Positions 36,383 to 48,965 of a stretch of 64,000 bases of DNA are shown one piece after another. Origin of the DNA: Actinernus sp. WN-2022 (Eukaryota > Cnidaria > Anthozoa > Actiniaria > Actinernidae); assembly GCA_030867875.1 (NCBI GenBank), contig JAOWCC010001603.1:124001-188000 (forward strand), in the 5' to 3' direction. The notes below the pieces were generated by a model that was given only the letters and a program-made list of their open reading frames with translations, searched no databases and was not told the DNA's origin. Positions within the stretch are counted from its first letter, which is position 1. Every line of letters starts with the position of its first letter. The position numbers and the translations under genes are program-made.

Positions 36383-37198
36383 AATGGTCCAATCTGGATT
36401 TTTTGGACCAGACCGGGTAGGCAAAAAATCTGAGATTTCTGACAAAAACTAAAAACCACTCAATATGTTTCAAAATGATCTCAAACAATCTCCTCCTAGC
36501 TTCAGAACATCAATGGATTAAGTTGGAGAAAGAATTAAAGAAAATATCAACATCTTCAAAAATGGTCCAATCTGGATTTCTGACAAAAACTAAAGACCAC
36601 TCAATATGCTTCAACATGATCTGAAACAATCTCCTGCTAGCTTCAGAACATCAATGGATTAAGTTGGAGAAACAATTAAAGAAAATATCAACATCTTCAA
36701 AAATGGTCCAATCTGGATTTTTTGGACCAGACCGGGTAGGCCAAAAATCTGAGATTTCTGACAAAAACTAAAAACCACTCAATATGTTTCAAAATGATCT
36801 CAAACAATCTCCTGCTAGCTTCAGAACATCAATGGATTAAGTTGGAGAAAGAATTAAAGAAAATATCAACATCTTCAAAAATGGTCCAATCTGGATTTCT
36901 GACAAAAACTAAAGACCACTCAATATGCTTCAACATGATCTGAAACAATCTCCTGCTAGCTTCAGAACATCAATGGATTAAGTTGGAGAAAGAATTAAAG
37001 AAAATATCAACATCTTCAAAAATGGTCCAATCTGGATTTTTTGGACCAGACCGGGTAGGCAAAAAATCTGAGATTTCTGACAAAAACTAAAAACCACTCA
37101 ATATGTTTCAAAATAATCTCAAACAATCTCCTGCTAGCTTCAGAACATCAATGGATTAAGTTGGAGAAAGAATTAAAGAAAATATCAACATCTTCAAA

Positions 37199-37340
37199 AA
37201 TGGTCCAATCTGAGATTTCTGACAAAAACTAAAAACCACTCAATATGTTTCAAAATGATCTCAAACAATCTCCTGCTAGCTTCAGAACATCAATGGATTA
37301 AGTTGGAGAAAGAATTAAAGAAAATATCAACATCTTCTAA
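37199..37340 (+). repeat. T monomer (142 bp), unit B
   Basis: Counterpart of 15965-16106 at offset 21234, with the same AATCTG-mediated deletion. Confidence 0.9.
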
Positions 37341-37513
37341 AATGGTCCAATCTGGATTTTTTGGACCAGACCGGGTAGGCAAAAAATCTGAGATTTCTGA
37401 CAAAAACTAAAAACCACTCAATATGTTTCAAAATGATCTCAAACAATCTCCTCCTAGCTTCAGAACATCAATGGATTAAGTTGGAGAAAGAATTAAAGAA
37501 AATATCAACATCT

Positions 37514-40500
37514 TCTAAAATGGTCCAATCTGGATTTTTTGGACCAGACCGGGTAGGCAAAAAATCTGAGATTTCTGACAAAAACTAAAAACCACTCAAT
37601 ATGTTTCAAAATGATCTCAAACAATCTCCTCCTAGCTTCAGAACATCAATGGATTAAGTTGGAGAAAGAATTAAAGAAAATATCAACATCTTCAAAAATG
37701 GTCCAATCTGGATTTCTGACAAAAACTAAAGACCACTCAATATGCTTCAACATGATCTGAAACAATCTCCTGCTAGCTTCAGAACATCAATGGATTAAGT
37801 TGGAGAAAGAATTAAAGAAAATATCAACATCTTCAAAAATGGTCCAATCTGGATTTTTTGGACCAGACCGGGTAGGCCAAAAATCTGAGATTTCTGACAA
37901 AAACTAAAAACCACTCAATATGTTTCAAAATGATCTCAAACAATCTCCTGCTAGCTTCAGAACATCAATGGATTAAGTTGGAGAAAGAATTAAAGAAAAT
38001 ATCAACATCTTCAAAAATGGTCCAATCTGGATTTCTGACAAAAACTAAAGACCACTCAATATGCTTCAACATGATCTGAAACAATCTCCTGCTAGCTTCA
38101 GAACATCAATGGATTAAGTTGGAGAAAGAATTAAAGAAAATATCAACATCTTCAAAAATGGTCCAATCTGGATTTTTTGGACCAGACCGGGTAGGCCAAA
38201 AATCTGAGATTTCTGACAAAAACTAAAAACCACTCAATATGTTTCAAAATGATCTCAAACAATCTCCTGCTAGCTTCAGAACATCAATGGATTAAGTTGG
38301 AGAAAGAATTAAAGAAAATATCAACATCTTCAAAAATGGTCCAATCTGGATTTCTGACAAAAACTAAAGACCACTCAATATGCTTCAACATGATCTGAAA
38401 CAATCTCCTGCTAGCTTCAGAATATCAATGGATTAAGTTGGAGAAAGAATTAAAGAAAATATCAACATCTTCAAAAATGGTCCAATCTGGATTTTTTGGA
38501 CCAGACCGGGTAGGCAAAAAATCTGAGATTTCTGACAAAAACTAAAAACCACTCAATATGTTTCAAAATGATCTCAAACAATCTCCTGCTAGCTTCAGAA
38601 CATCAATGGATTAAGTTGGAGAAAGAATTAAAGAAAATATCAACATCTTCAAAAATGGTCCAATCTGGATTTCTGACAAAAACTAAAGACCACTCAATAT
38701 GCTTCAACATGATCTGAAACAATCTCCTGCTAGCTTCAGAACATCAATGGATTAAGTTGGAGAAAGAATTAAAGAAAATATCAACATCTTCAAAAATGGT
38801 CCAATCTGGATTTTTTGGACCAGACCGGGTAGGCAAAAAATCTGAGATTTCTGACAAAAACTAAAAACCACTCAATATGTTTCAAAATGATCTCAAACAA
38901 TCTCCTGCTAGCTTCAGAACATCAATGGATTAAGTTGGAGAAAGAATTAAAGAAAATATCAACATCTTCAAAATTGGTCCAATCTGGATTTCTGACAAAA
39001 ACTAAAGACCACTCAATATGCTTCAACATGATCTGAAACAATCTCCTGCTAGCTTCAGAACATCAATGGATTAAGTTGGAGAAAGAATTAAAGAAAATAT
39101 CAACATCTTCAAAAATGGTCCAATCTGGATTTCTGACAAAAACTAAAGACCACTCAATATGTTTCAAAATGATCTCAAACAATCTCCTGCTAGCTTCAGA
39201 ACATCAATGGATTAAGTTGGAGAAAGAATTAAAGAAAATATCAACATCTTCAAAAATGGTCCAATCTGGATTTTTTGGACTAGACCGGGTAGGCAAAAAA
39301 TCTGAGATTTCTGACAAAAACTAAAAACCACTCAATATGTTTCAAAATGATCTCAAACAATCTCCTGCTAGCTTCAGAACATCAATGGATTAAGTTGGAG
39401 AAAGAATTAAAGAAAATATCAACATCTTCAAAAATGGTCCAATCTGGATTTCTGACAAAAACTAAAGACCACTCAATATGTTTCAAAATGATCTCAAACA
39501 ATCTCCTGCTAGCTTCAGAACATCAATGGATTAAGTTGGAGAAAGAATTAAAGAAAATATCAACATCTTCAAAAATGGTCCAATCTGGATTTTTTGGACT
39601 AGACCGGGTAGGCAAAAAATCTGAGATTTCTGACAAAAACTAAAAACCACTCAATATGTTTCAAAATGATCTCAAACAATCTCCTGCTAGCTTCAGAACA
39701 TCAATGGATTAAGTTGGAGAAAGAATTAAAGAAAATATTAACATCTTCAAAAATGGTCCAATCTGGATTTTTTGGACCAGACCGGGTAGGCAAAAAATCT
39801 GAGATTTCTGACAAAAACTAAAAACCACTCAATATGTTTCAAAATAATCTCAAACAATCTCCTGCTAGCTTCAGAACATCAATGGATTAAGTTGGAGAAA
39901 GAATTAAAGAAAATATCAACATCTTCAAAAATGGTCCAATCTGGATTTTTTGGACCAGACCGGGTAGGCAAAAAATCTGAGATTTCTGACAAAAACTAAA
40001 AACCACTCAATATGTTTCAAAATGATCTCAAACAATCTCCTGCTAGCTTCAGAACATCAATGGATTAAGTTGGAGAAAGAATTAAAGAAAATATCAACAT
40101 CTTCAAAATTGGTCCAATCTGGATTTCTGACAAAAACTAAAGACCACTCAATATGCTTCAACATGATCTGAAACAATCTCCTGCTAGCTTCAGAACATCA
40201 ATGGATTAAGTTGGAGAAAGAATTAAAGAAAATATCAACATCTTCAAAAATGGTCCAATCTGGATTTTTTGGACTAGACCGGGTAGGCAAAAAATCTGAG
40301 ATTTCTGACAAAAACTAAAAACCACTCAATATGTTTCAAAATGATCTCAAACAATCTCCTGCTAGCTTCAGAACATCAATGGATTAAGTTGGAGAAAGAA
40401 TTAAAGAAAATATTAACATCTTCAAAAATGGTCCAATCTGGATTTTTTGGACCAGACCGGGTAGGCAAAAAATCTGAGATTTCTGACAAAAACTAAAAAC

Positions 40501-43500
40501 CACTCAATATGTTTCAAAATAATCTCAAACAATCTCCTGCTAGCTTCAGAACATCAATGGATTAAGTTGGAGAAAGAATTAAAGAAAATATCAACATCTT
40601 CAAAAATGGTCCAATCTGGATTTTTTGGACCAGACCGGGTAGGCAAAAAATCTGAGATTTCTGACAAAAACTAAAAACCACTCAATATGTTTCAAAATGA
40701 TCTCAAACAATCTCCTGCTAGCTTCAGAACATCAATGGATTAAGTTGGAGAAAGAATTAAAGAAAATATCAACATCTTCAAAATTGGTCCAATCTGGATT
40801 TCTGACAAAAACTAAAGACCACTCAATATGCTTCAACATGATCTGAAACAATCTCCTGCTAGCTTCAGAACATCAATGGATTAAGTTGGAGAAAGAATTA
40901 AAGAAAATATCAACATCTTCAAAAATGGTCCAATCTGGATTTCTGACAAAAACTAAAGACCACTCAATATGTTTCAAAATGATCTCAAACAATCTCCTGC
41001 TAGCTTCAGAACATCAATGGATTAAGTTGGAGAAAGAATTAAAGAAAATATCAACATCTTCAAAAATGGTCCAATCTGGATTTCTGACAAAAACTAAAGA
41101 CCACTCAATATGCTTCAACATGATCTGAAACAATCTCCTGCTAGCTTCAGAACATCAATGGATTAAGTTGGAGAAAGAATTAAAGAAAATATCAACATCT
41201 TCAAAAATGGTCCAATCTGGATTTTTTGGACCAGACCGGGTAGGCCAAAAATCTGAGATTTCTGACAAAAACTAAAAACCACTCAATATGTTTCAAAATG
41301 ATCTCAAACAATCTGCTGCTAGCTTCAGAACATCAATGGATTAAGTTGGAGAAAGAATTAAAGAAAATATCAACATCTTCAAAAATGGTCCAATCTGGAT
41401 TTCTGACAAAAACTAAAGACCACTCAATATGCTTCAACATGATCTGAAACAATCTCCTGCTAGCTTCAGAACATCAATGGATTAAGTTGGAGAAAGAATT
41501 AAAGAAAATATCAACATCTTCAAAAATGGTCCAATCTGGATTTTTTGGACCAGACCGGGTAGGCCAAAAATCTGAGATTTCTGACAAAAACTAAAAACCA
41601 CTCAATATGTTTCAAAATGATCTCAAACAATCTCCTGCTAGCTTCAGAACATCAATGGATTAAGTTGGAGAAAGAATTAAAGAAAATATCAACATCTTCA
41701 AAAATGGTCCAATCTGGATTTCTGACAAAAACTAAAGACCACTCAATATGCTTCAACATGATCTGAAACAATCTCCTGCTAGCTTCAGAACATCAATGGA
41801 TTAAGTTGGAGAAAGAATTAAAGAAAATATCAACATCTTCAAAAATGGTCCAATCTGGATTTTTTGGACCAGACCGGGTAGGCCAAAAATCTGAGATTTC
41901 TGACAAAAACTAAAAACCACTCAATATGTTTCAAAATGATCTCAAACAATCTCCTGCTAGCTTCAGAACATCAATGGATTAAGTTGGAGAAAGAATTAAA
42001 GAAAATATCAACATCTTCAAAAATGGTCCAATCTGGATTTCTGACAAAAACTAAAGACCACTCAATATGCTTCAACATGATCTGAAACAATCTCCTGCTA
42101 GCTTCAGAATATCAATGGATTAAGTTGGAGAAAGAATTAAAGAAAATATCAACATCTTCAAAAATGGTCCAATCTGGATTTTTTGGACCAGACCGGGTAG
42201 GCAAAAAATCTGAGATTTCTGACAAAAACTAAAAACCACTCAATATGTTTCAAAATGATCTCAAACAATCTCCTGCTAGCTTCAGAACATCAATGGATTA
42301 AGTTGGAGAAAGAATTAAAGAAAATATCAACATCTTCAAAAATGGTCCAATCTGGATTTCTGACAAAAACTAAAGACCACTCAATATGCTTCAACATGAT
42401 CTGAAACAATCTCCTGCTAGCTTCAGAACATCAATGGATTAAGTTGGAGAAAGAATTAAAGAAAATATCAACATCTTCAAAAATGGTCCAATCTGGATTT
42501 TTTGGACCAGACCGGGTAGGCAAAAAATCTGAGATTTCTGACAAAAACTAAAAACCACTCAATATGTTTCAAAATGATCTCAAACAATCTCCTGCTAGCT
42601 TCAGAACATCAATGGATTAAGTTGGAGAAAGAATTAAAGAAAATATCAACATCTTCAAAATTGGTCCAATCTGGATTTCTGACAAAAACTAAAGACCACT
42701 CAATATGCTTCAACATGATCTGAAACAATCTCCTGCTAGCTTCAGAACATCAATGGATTAAGTTGGAGAAAGAATTAAAGAAAATATCAACATCTTCAAA
42801 AATGGTCCAATCTGGATTTTTTGGACCAGACCGGGCAGGCAAAAAATCTGAGATTTCTGACAAAAACTAAAAACCACTCAATATGTTTCAAAATGATCTC
42901 AAACAATCTCCTGCTAGCTTCAGAACATCAATGGATTAAGTTGGAGAAAGAATTAAAGAAAATATCAACATCTTCAAAAATGGTCCAATCTGGATTTCTC
43001 ACAAAAACTAAAGACCACTCAATATGCTTCAACATGATCTGAAACAATCTCCTGCTAGCTTCAGAACATCAATGGATTAAGTTGGAGAAAGAATTAAAGA
43101 AAATATCAACATCTTCTAAAATGGTCCAATCTGGATTTTTTGGACCAGACCGGGTAGGCAAAAAATCTGAGATTTCTGACAAAAACTAAAAACCACTCAA
43201 TATGTTTCAAAATGATCTCAAACAATCTCCTCCTAGCTTCAGAACATCAATGGATTAAGTTGGAGAAAGAATTAAAGAAAATATCAACATCTTCAAAAAT
43301 GGTCCAATCTGGATTTCTGACAAAAACTAAAGACCACTCAATATGCTTCAACATGATCTGAAACAATCTCCTGCTAGCTTCAGAACATCAATGGATTAAG
43401 TTGGAGAAAGAATTAAAGAAAATATCAACATCTTCAAAAATGGTCCAATCTGGATTTTTTGGACCAGACCGGGTAGGCCAAAAATCTGAGATTTCTGACA

Positions 43501-46500
43501 AAAACTAAAAACCACTCAATATGTTTCAAAATGATCTCAAACAATCTCCTGCTAGCTTCAGAACATCAATGGATTAAGTTGGAGAAAGAATTAAAGAAAA
43601 TATCAACATCTTCAAAAATGGTCCAATCTGGATTTCTGACAAAAACTAAAGACCACTCAATATGCTTCAACATGATCTGAAACAATCTCCTGCTAGCTTC
43701 AGAACATCAATGGATTAAGTTGGAGAAAGAATTAAAGAAAATATCAACATCTTCAAAAATGGTCCAATCTGGATTTTTTGGACCAGACCGGGTAGGCCAA
43801 AAATCTGAGATTTCTGACAAAAACTAAAAACCACTCAATATGTTTCAAAATGATCTCAAACAATCTCCTGCTAGCTTCAGAACATCAATGGATTAAGTTG
43901 GAGAAAGAATTAAAGAAAATATCAACATCTTCAAAAATGGTCCAATCTGGATTTCTGACAAAAACTAAAGACCACTCAATATGCTTCAACATGATCTGAA
44001 ACAATCTCCTGCTAGCTTCAGAATATCAATGGATTAAGTTGGAGAAAGAATTAAAGAAAATATCAACATCTTCAAAAATGGTCCAATCTGGATTTTTTGG
44101 ACCAGACCGGGTAGGCAAAAAATCTGAGATTTCTGACAAAAACTAAAAACCACTCAATATGTTTCAAAATGATCTCAAACAATCTCCTGCTAGCTTCAGA
44201 ACATCAATGGATTAAGTTGGAGAAAGAATTAAAGAAAATATCAACATCTTCAAAAATGGTCCAATCTGGATTTCTGACAAAAACTAAAGACCACTCAATA
44301 TGCTTCAACATGATCTGAAACAATCTCCTGCTAGCTTCAGAACATCAATGGATTAAGTTGGAGAAAGAATTAAAGAAAATATCAACATCTTCAAAAATGG
44401 TCCAATCTGGATTTTTTGGACCAGACCGGGTAGGCAAAAAATCTGAGATTTCTGACAAAAACTAAAAACCACTCAATATGTTTCAAAATGATCTCAAACA
44501 ATCTCCTGCTAGCTTCAGAACATCAATGGATTAAGTTGGAGAAAGAATTAAAGAAAATATCAACATCTTCAAAATTGGTCCAATCTGGATTTCTGACAAA
44601 AACTAAAGACCACTCAATATGCTTCAACATGATCTGAAACAATCTCCTGCTAGCTTCAGAACATCAATGGATTAAGTTGGAGAAAGAATTAAAGAAAATA
44701 TCAACATCTTCAAAAATGGTCCAATCTGGATTTCTGACAAAAACTAAAGACCACTCAATATGTTTCAAAATGATCTCAAACAATCTCCTGCTAGCTTCAG
44801 AACATCAATGGATTAAGTTGGAGAAAGAATTAAAGAAAATATCAACATCTTCAAAAATGGTCCAATCTGGATTTTTTGGACTAGACCGGGTAGGCAAAAA
44901 ATCTGAGATTTCTGACAAAAACTAAAAACCACTCAATATGTTTCAAAATGATCTCAAACAATCTCCTGCTAGCTTCAGAACATCAATGGATTAAGTTGGA
45001 GAAAGAATTAAAGAAAATATCAACATCTTCAAAAATGGTCCAATCTGGATTTCTGACAAAAACTAAAGACCACTCAATATGTTTCAAAATGATCTCAAAC
45101 AATCTCCTGCTAGCTTCAGAACATCAATGGATTAAGTTGGAGAAAGAATTAAAGAAAATATCAACATCTTCAAAAATGGTCCAATCTGGATTTTTTGGAC
45201 TAGACCGGGTAGGCAAAAAATCTGAGATTTCTGACAAAAACTAAAAACCACTCAATATGTTTCAAAATGATCTCAAACAATCTCCTGCTAGCTTCAGAAC
45301 ATCAATGGATTAAGTTGGAGAAAGAATTAAAGAAAATATTAACATCTTCAAAAATGGTCCAATCTGGATTTTTTGGACCAGACCGGGTAGGCAAAAAATC
45401 TGAGATTTCTGACAAAAACTAAAAACCACTCAATATGTTTCAAAATAATCTCAAACAATCTCCTGCTAGCTTCAGAACATCAATGGATTAAGTTGGAGAA
45501 AGAATTAAAGAAAATATCAACATCTTCAAAAATGGTCCAATCTGGATTTTTTGGACCAGACCGGGTAGGCAAAAAATCTGAGATTTCTGACAAAAACTAA
45601 AAACCACTCAATATGTTTCAAAATGATCTCAAACAATCTCCTGCTAGCTTCAGAACATCAATGGATTAAGTTGGAGAAAGAATTAAAGAAAATATCAACA
45701 TCTTCAAAATTGGTCCAATCTGGATTTCTGACAAAAACTAAAGACCACTCAATATGCTTCAACATGATCTGAAACAATCTCCTGCTAGCTTCAGAACATC
45801 AATGGATTAAGTTGGAGAAAGAATTAAAGAAAATATCAACATCTTCAAAAATGGTCCAATCTGGATTTTTTGGACTAGACCGGGTAGGCAAAAAATCTGA
45901 GATTTCTGACAAAAACTAAAAACCACTCAATATGTTTCAAAATGATCTCAAACAATCTCCTGCTAGCTTCAGAACATCAATGGATTAAGTTGGAGAAAGA
46001 ATTAAAGAAAATATTAACATCTTCAAAAATGGTCCAATCTGGATTTTTTGGACCAGACCGGGTAGGCAAAAAATCTGAGATTTCTGACAAAAACTAAAAA
46101 CCACTCAATATGTTTCAAAATAATCTCAAACAATCTCCTGCTAGCTTCAGAACATCAATGGATTAAGTTGGAGAAAGAATTAAAGAAAATATCAACATCT
46201 TCAAAAATGGTCCAATCTGGATTTTTTGGACCAGACCGGGTAGGCAAAAAATCTGAGATTTCTGACAAAAACTAAAAACCACTCAATATGTTTCAAAATG
46301 ATCTCAAACAATCTCCTGCTAGCTTCAGAACATCAATGGATTAAGTTGGAGAAAGAATTAAAGAAAATATCAACATCTTCAAAATTGGTCCAATCTGGAT
46401 TTCTGACAAAAACTAAAGACCACTCAATATGCTTCAACATGATCTGAAACAATCTCCTGCTAGCTTCAGAACATCAATGGATTAAGTTGGAGAAAGAATT

Positions 46501-48715
46501 AAAGAAAATATCAACATCTTCAAAAATGGTCCAATCTGGATTTCTGACAAAAACTAAAGACCACTCAATATGTTTCAAAATGATCTCAAACAATCTCCTG
46601 CTAGCTTCAGAACATCAATGGATTAAGTTGGAGAAAGAATTAAAGAAAATATCAACATCTTCAAAAATGGTCCAATCTGGATTTCTGACAAAAACTAAAG
46701 ACCACTCAATATGCTTCAACATGATCTGAAACAATCTCCTGCTAGCTTCAGAACATCAATGGATTAAGTTGGAGAAAGAATTAAAGAAAATATCAACATC
46801 TTCAAAAATGGTCCAATCTGGATTTTTTGGACCAGACCGGGTAGGCCAAAAATCTGAGATTTCTGACAAAAACTAAAAACCACTCAATATGTTTCAAAAT
46901 GATCTCAAACAATCTGCTGCTAGCTTCAGAACATCAATGGATTAAGTTGGAGAAAGAATTAAAGAAAATATCAACATCTTCAAAAATGGTCCAATCTGGA
47001 TTTCTGACAAAAACTAAAGACCACTCAATATGCTTCAACATGATCTGAAACAATCTCCTGCTAGCTTCAGAACATCAATGGATTAAGTTGGAGAAAGAAT
47101 TAAAGAAAATATCAACATCTTCAAAAATGGTCCAATCTGGATTTTTTGGACCAGACCGGGTAGGCCAAAAATCTGAGATTTCTGACAAAAACTAAAAACC
47201 ACTCAATATGTTTCAAAATGATCTCAAACAATCTCCTGCTAGCTTCAGAACATCAATGGATTAAGTTGGAGAAAGAATTAAAGAAAATATCAACATCTTC
47301 AAAAATGGTCCAATCTGGATTTCTGACAAAAACTAAAGACCACTCAATATGCTTCAACATGATCTGAAACAATCTCCTGCTAGCTTCAGAACATCAATGG
47401 ATTAAGTTGGAGAAAGAATTAAAGAAAATATCAACATCTTCAAAAATGGTCCAATCTGGATTTTTTGGACCAGACCGGGTAGGCCAAAAATCTGAGATTT
47501 CTGACAAAAACTAAAAACCACTCAATATGTTTCAAAATGATCTCAAACAATCTCCTGCTAGCTTCAGAACATCAATGGATTAAGTTGGAGAAAGAATTAA
47601 AGAAAATATCAACATCTTCAAAAATGGTCCAATCTGGATTTCTGACAAAAACTAAAGACCACTCAATATGCTTCAACATGATCTGAAACAATCTCCTGCT
47701 AGCTTCAGAATATCAATGGATTAAGTTGGAGAAAGAATTAAAGAAAATATCAACATCTTCAAAAATGGTCCAATCTGGATTTTTTGGACCAGACCGGGTA
47801 GGCAAAAAATCTGAGATTTCTGACAAAAACTAAAAACCACTCAATATGTTTCAAAATGATCTCAAACAATCTCCTGCTAGCTTCAGAACATCAATGGATT
47901 AAGTTGGAGAAAGAATTAAAGAAAATATCAACATCTTCAAAAATGGTCCAATCTGGATTTCTGACAAAAACTAAAGACCACTCAATATGCTTCAACATGA
48001 TCTGAAACAATCTCCTGCTAGCTTCAGAACATCAATGGATTAAGTTGGAGAAAGAATTAAAGAAAATATCAACATCTTCAAAAATGGTCCAATCTGGATT
48101 TTTTGGACCAGACCGGGTAGGCAAAAAATCTGAGATTTCTGACAAAAACTAAAAACCACTCAATATGTTTCAAAATGATCTCAAACAATCTCCTGCTAGC
48201 TTCAGAACATCAATGGATTAAGTTGGAGAAAGAATTAAAGAAAATATCAACATCTTCAAAATTGGTCCAATCTGGATTTCTGACAAAAACTAAAGACCAC
48301 TCAATATGCTTCAACATGATCTGAAACAATCTCCTGCTAGCTTCAGAACATCAATGGATTAAGTTGGAGAAAGAATTAAAGAAAATATCAACATCTTCAA
48401 AAATGGTCCAATCTGGATTTTTTGGACCAGACCGGGCAGGCAAAAAATCTGAGATTTCTGACAAAAACTAAAAACCACTCAATATGTTTCAAAATGATCT
48501 CAAACAATCTCCTGCTAGCTTCAGAACATCAATGGATTAAGTTGGAGAAAGAATTAAAGAAAATATCAACATCTTCAAAAATGGTCCAATCTGGATTTCT
48601 CACAAAAACTAAAGACCACTCAATATGCTTCAACATGATCTGAAACAATCTCCTGCTAGCTTCAGAACATCAATGGATTAAGTTGGAGAAAGAATTAAAG
48701 AAAATATCAACATCT
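37514..48715. repeat. 5,601-bp tandem duplication in monomer register (unit B)
   Basis: 37514-43114 and 43115-48715 both correspond to A 16280-21880, which is 18 L plus 17 S monomers. The switch lies between about 43064 and 43115 in sequence identical in both parents; CTTCTAAAATGG after the switch reveals it. This fits unequal homologous crossing over. Confidence 0.88.
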
Positions 48716-48720
48716 TCAAA

Positions 48721-48965
48721 AATGGTCCAATCTGGATTTCTGACAAAAACTAAAGACCACTCAATATGCTTCAACATGATCTCAAACAATCTCCTGCTAG
48801 CTTCAGAACATCAATGGATTAAGTTGGAGAAAGAATGAGATTTCTGACAAAAACTAAAAACCACTCAATATGTTTCAAAATGATCTCAAACAATCTCCTG
48901 CTAGCTTCAGAACATCAATGGATTAAGTTGGAGAAAGAATTAAAGAAAATATCAACATCTTCAAA
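48721..48965 (+). repeat. Composite monomer (245 bp), end of unit B
   Basis: Counterpart of 21886-22130 at offset 26835, with junction at 48836/48837. Confidence 0.88.

Larger units (their letters stand above)
22131..48965. repeat. Super-unit B, 26,835 bp, with two internal tandem duplications
   Basis: B matches A at offset 20461 up to 26579, at 21234 from 26580 to about 43114, and at 26835 from about 43115. The two jumps equal a 773-bp and a 5,601-bp tandem duplication, and 20461 + 773 + 5601 = 26835. B therefore equals A plus two later duplications. It carries six copies of the exon-like insert instead of five. Confidence 0.92.
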
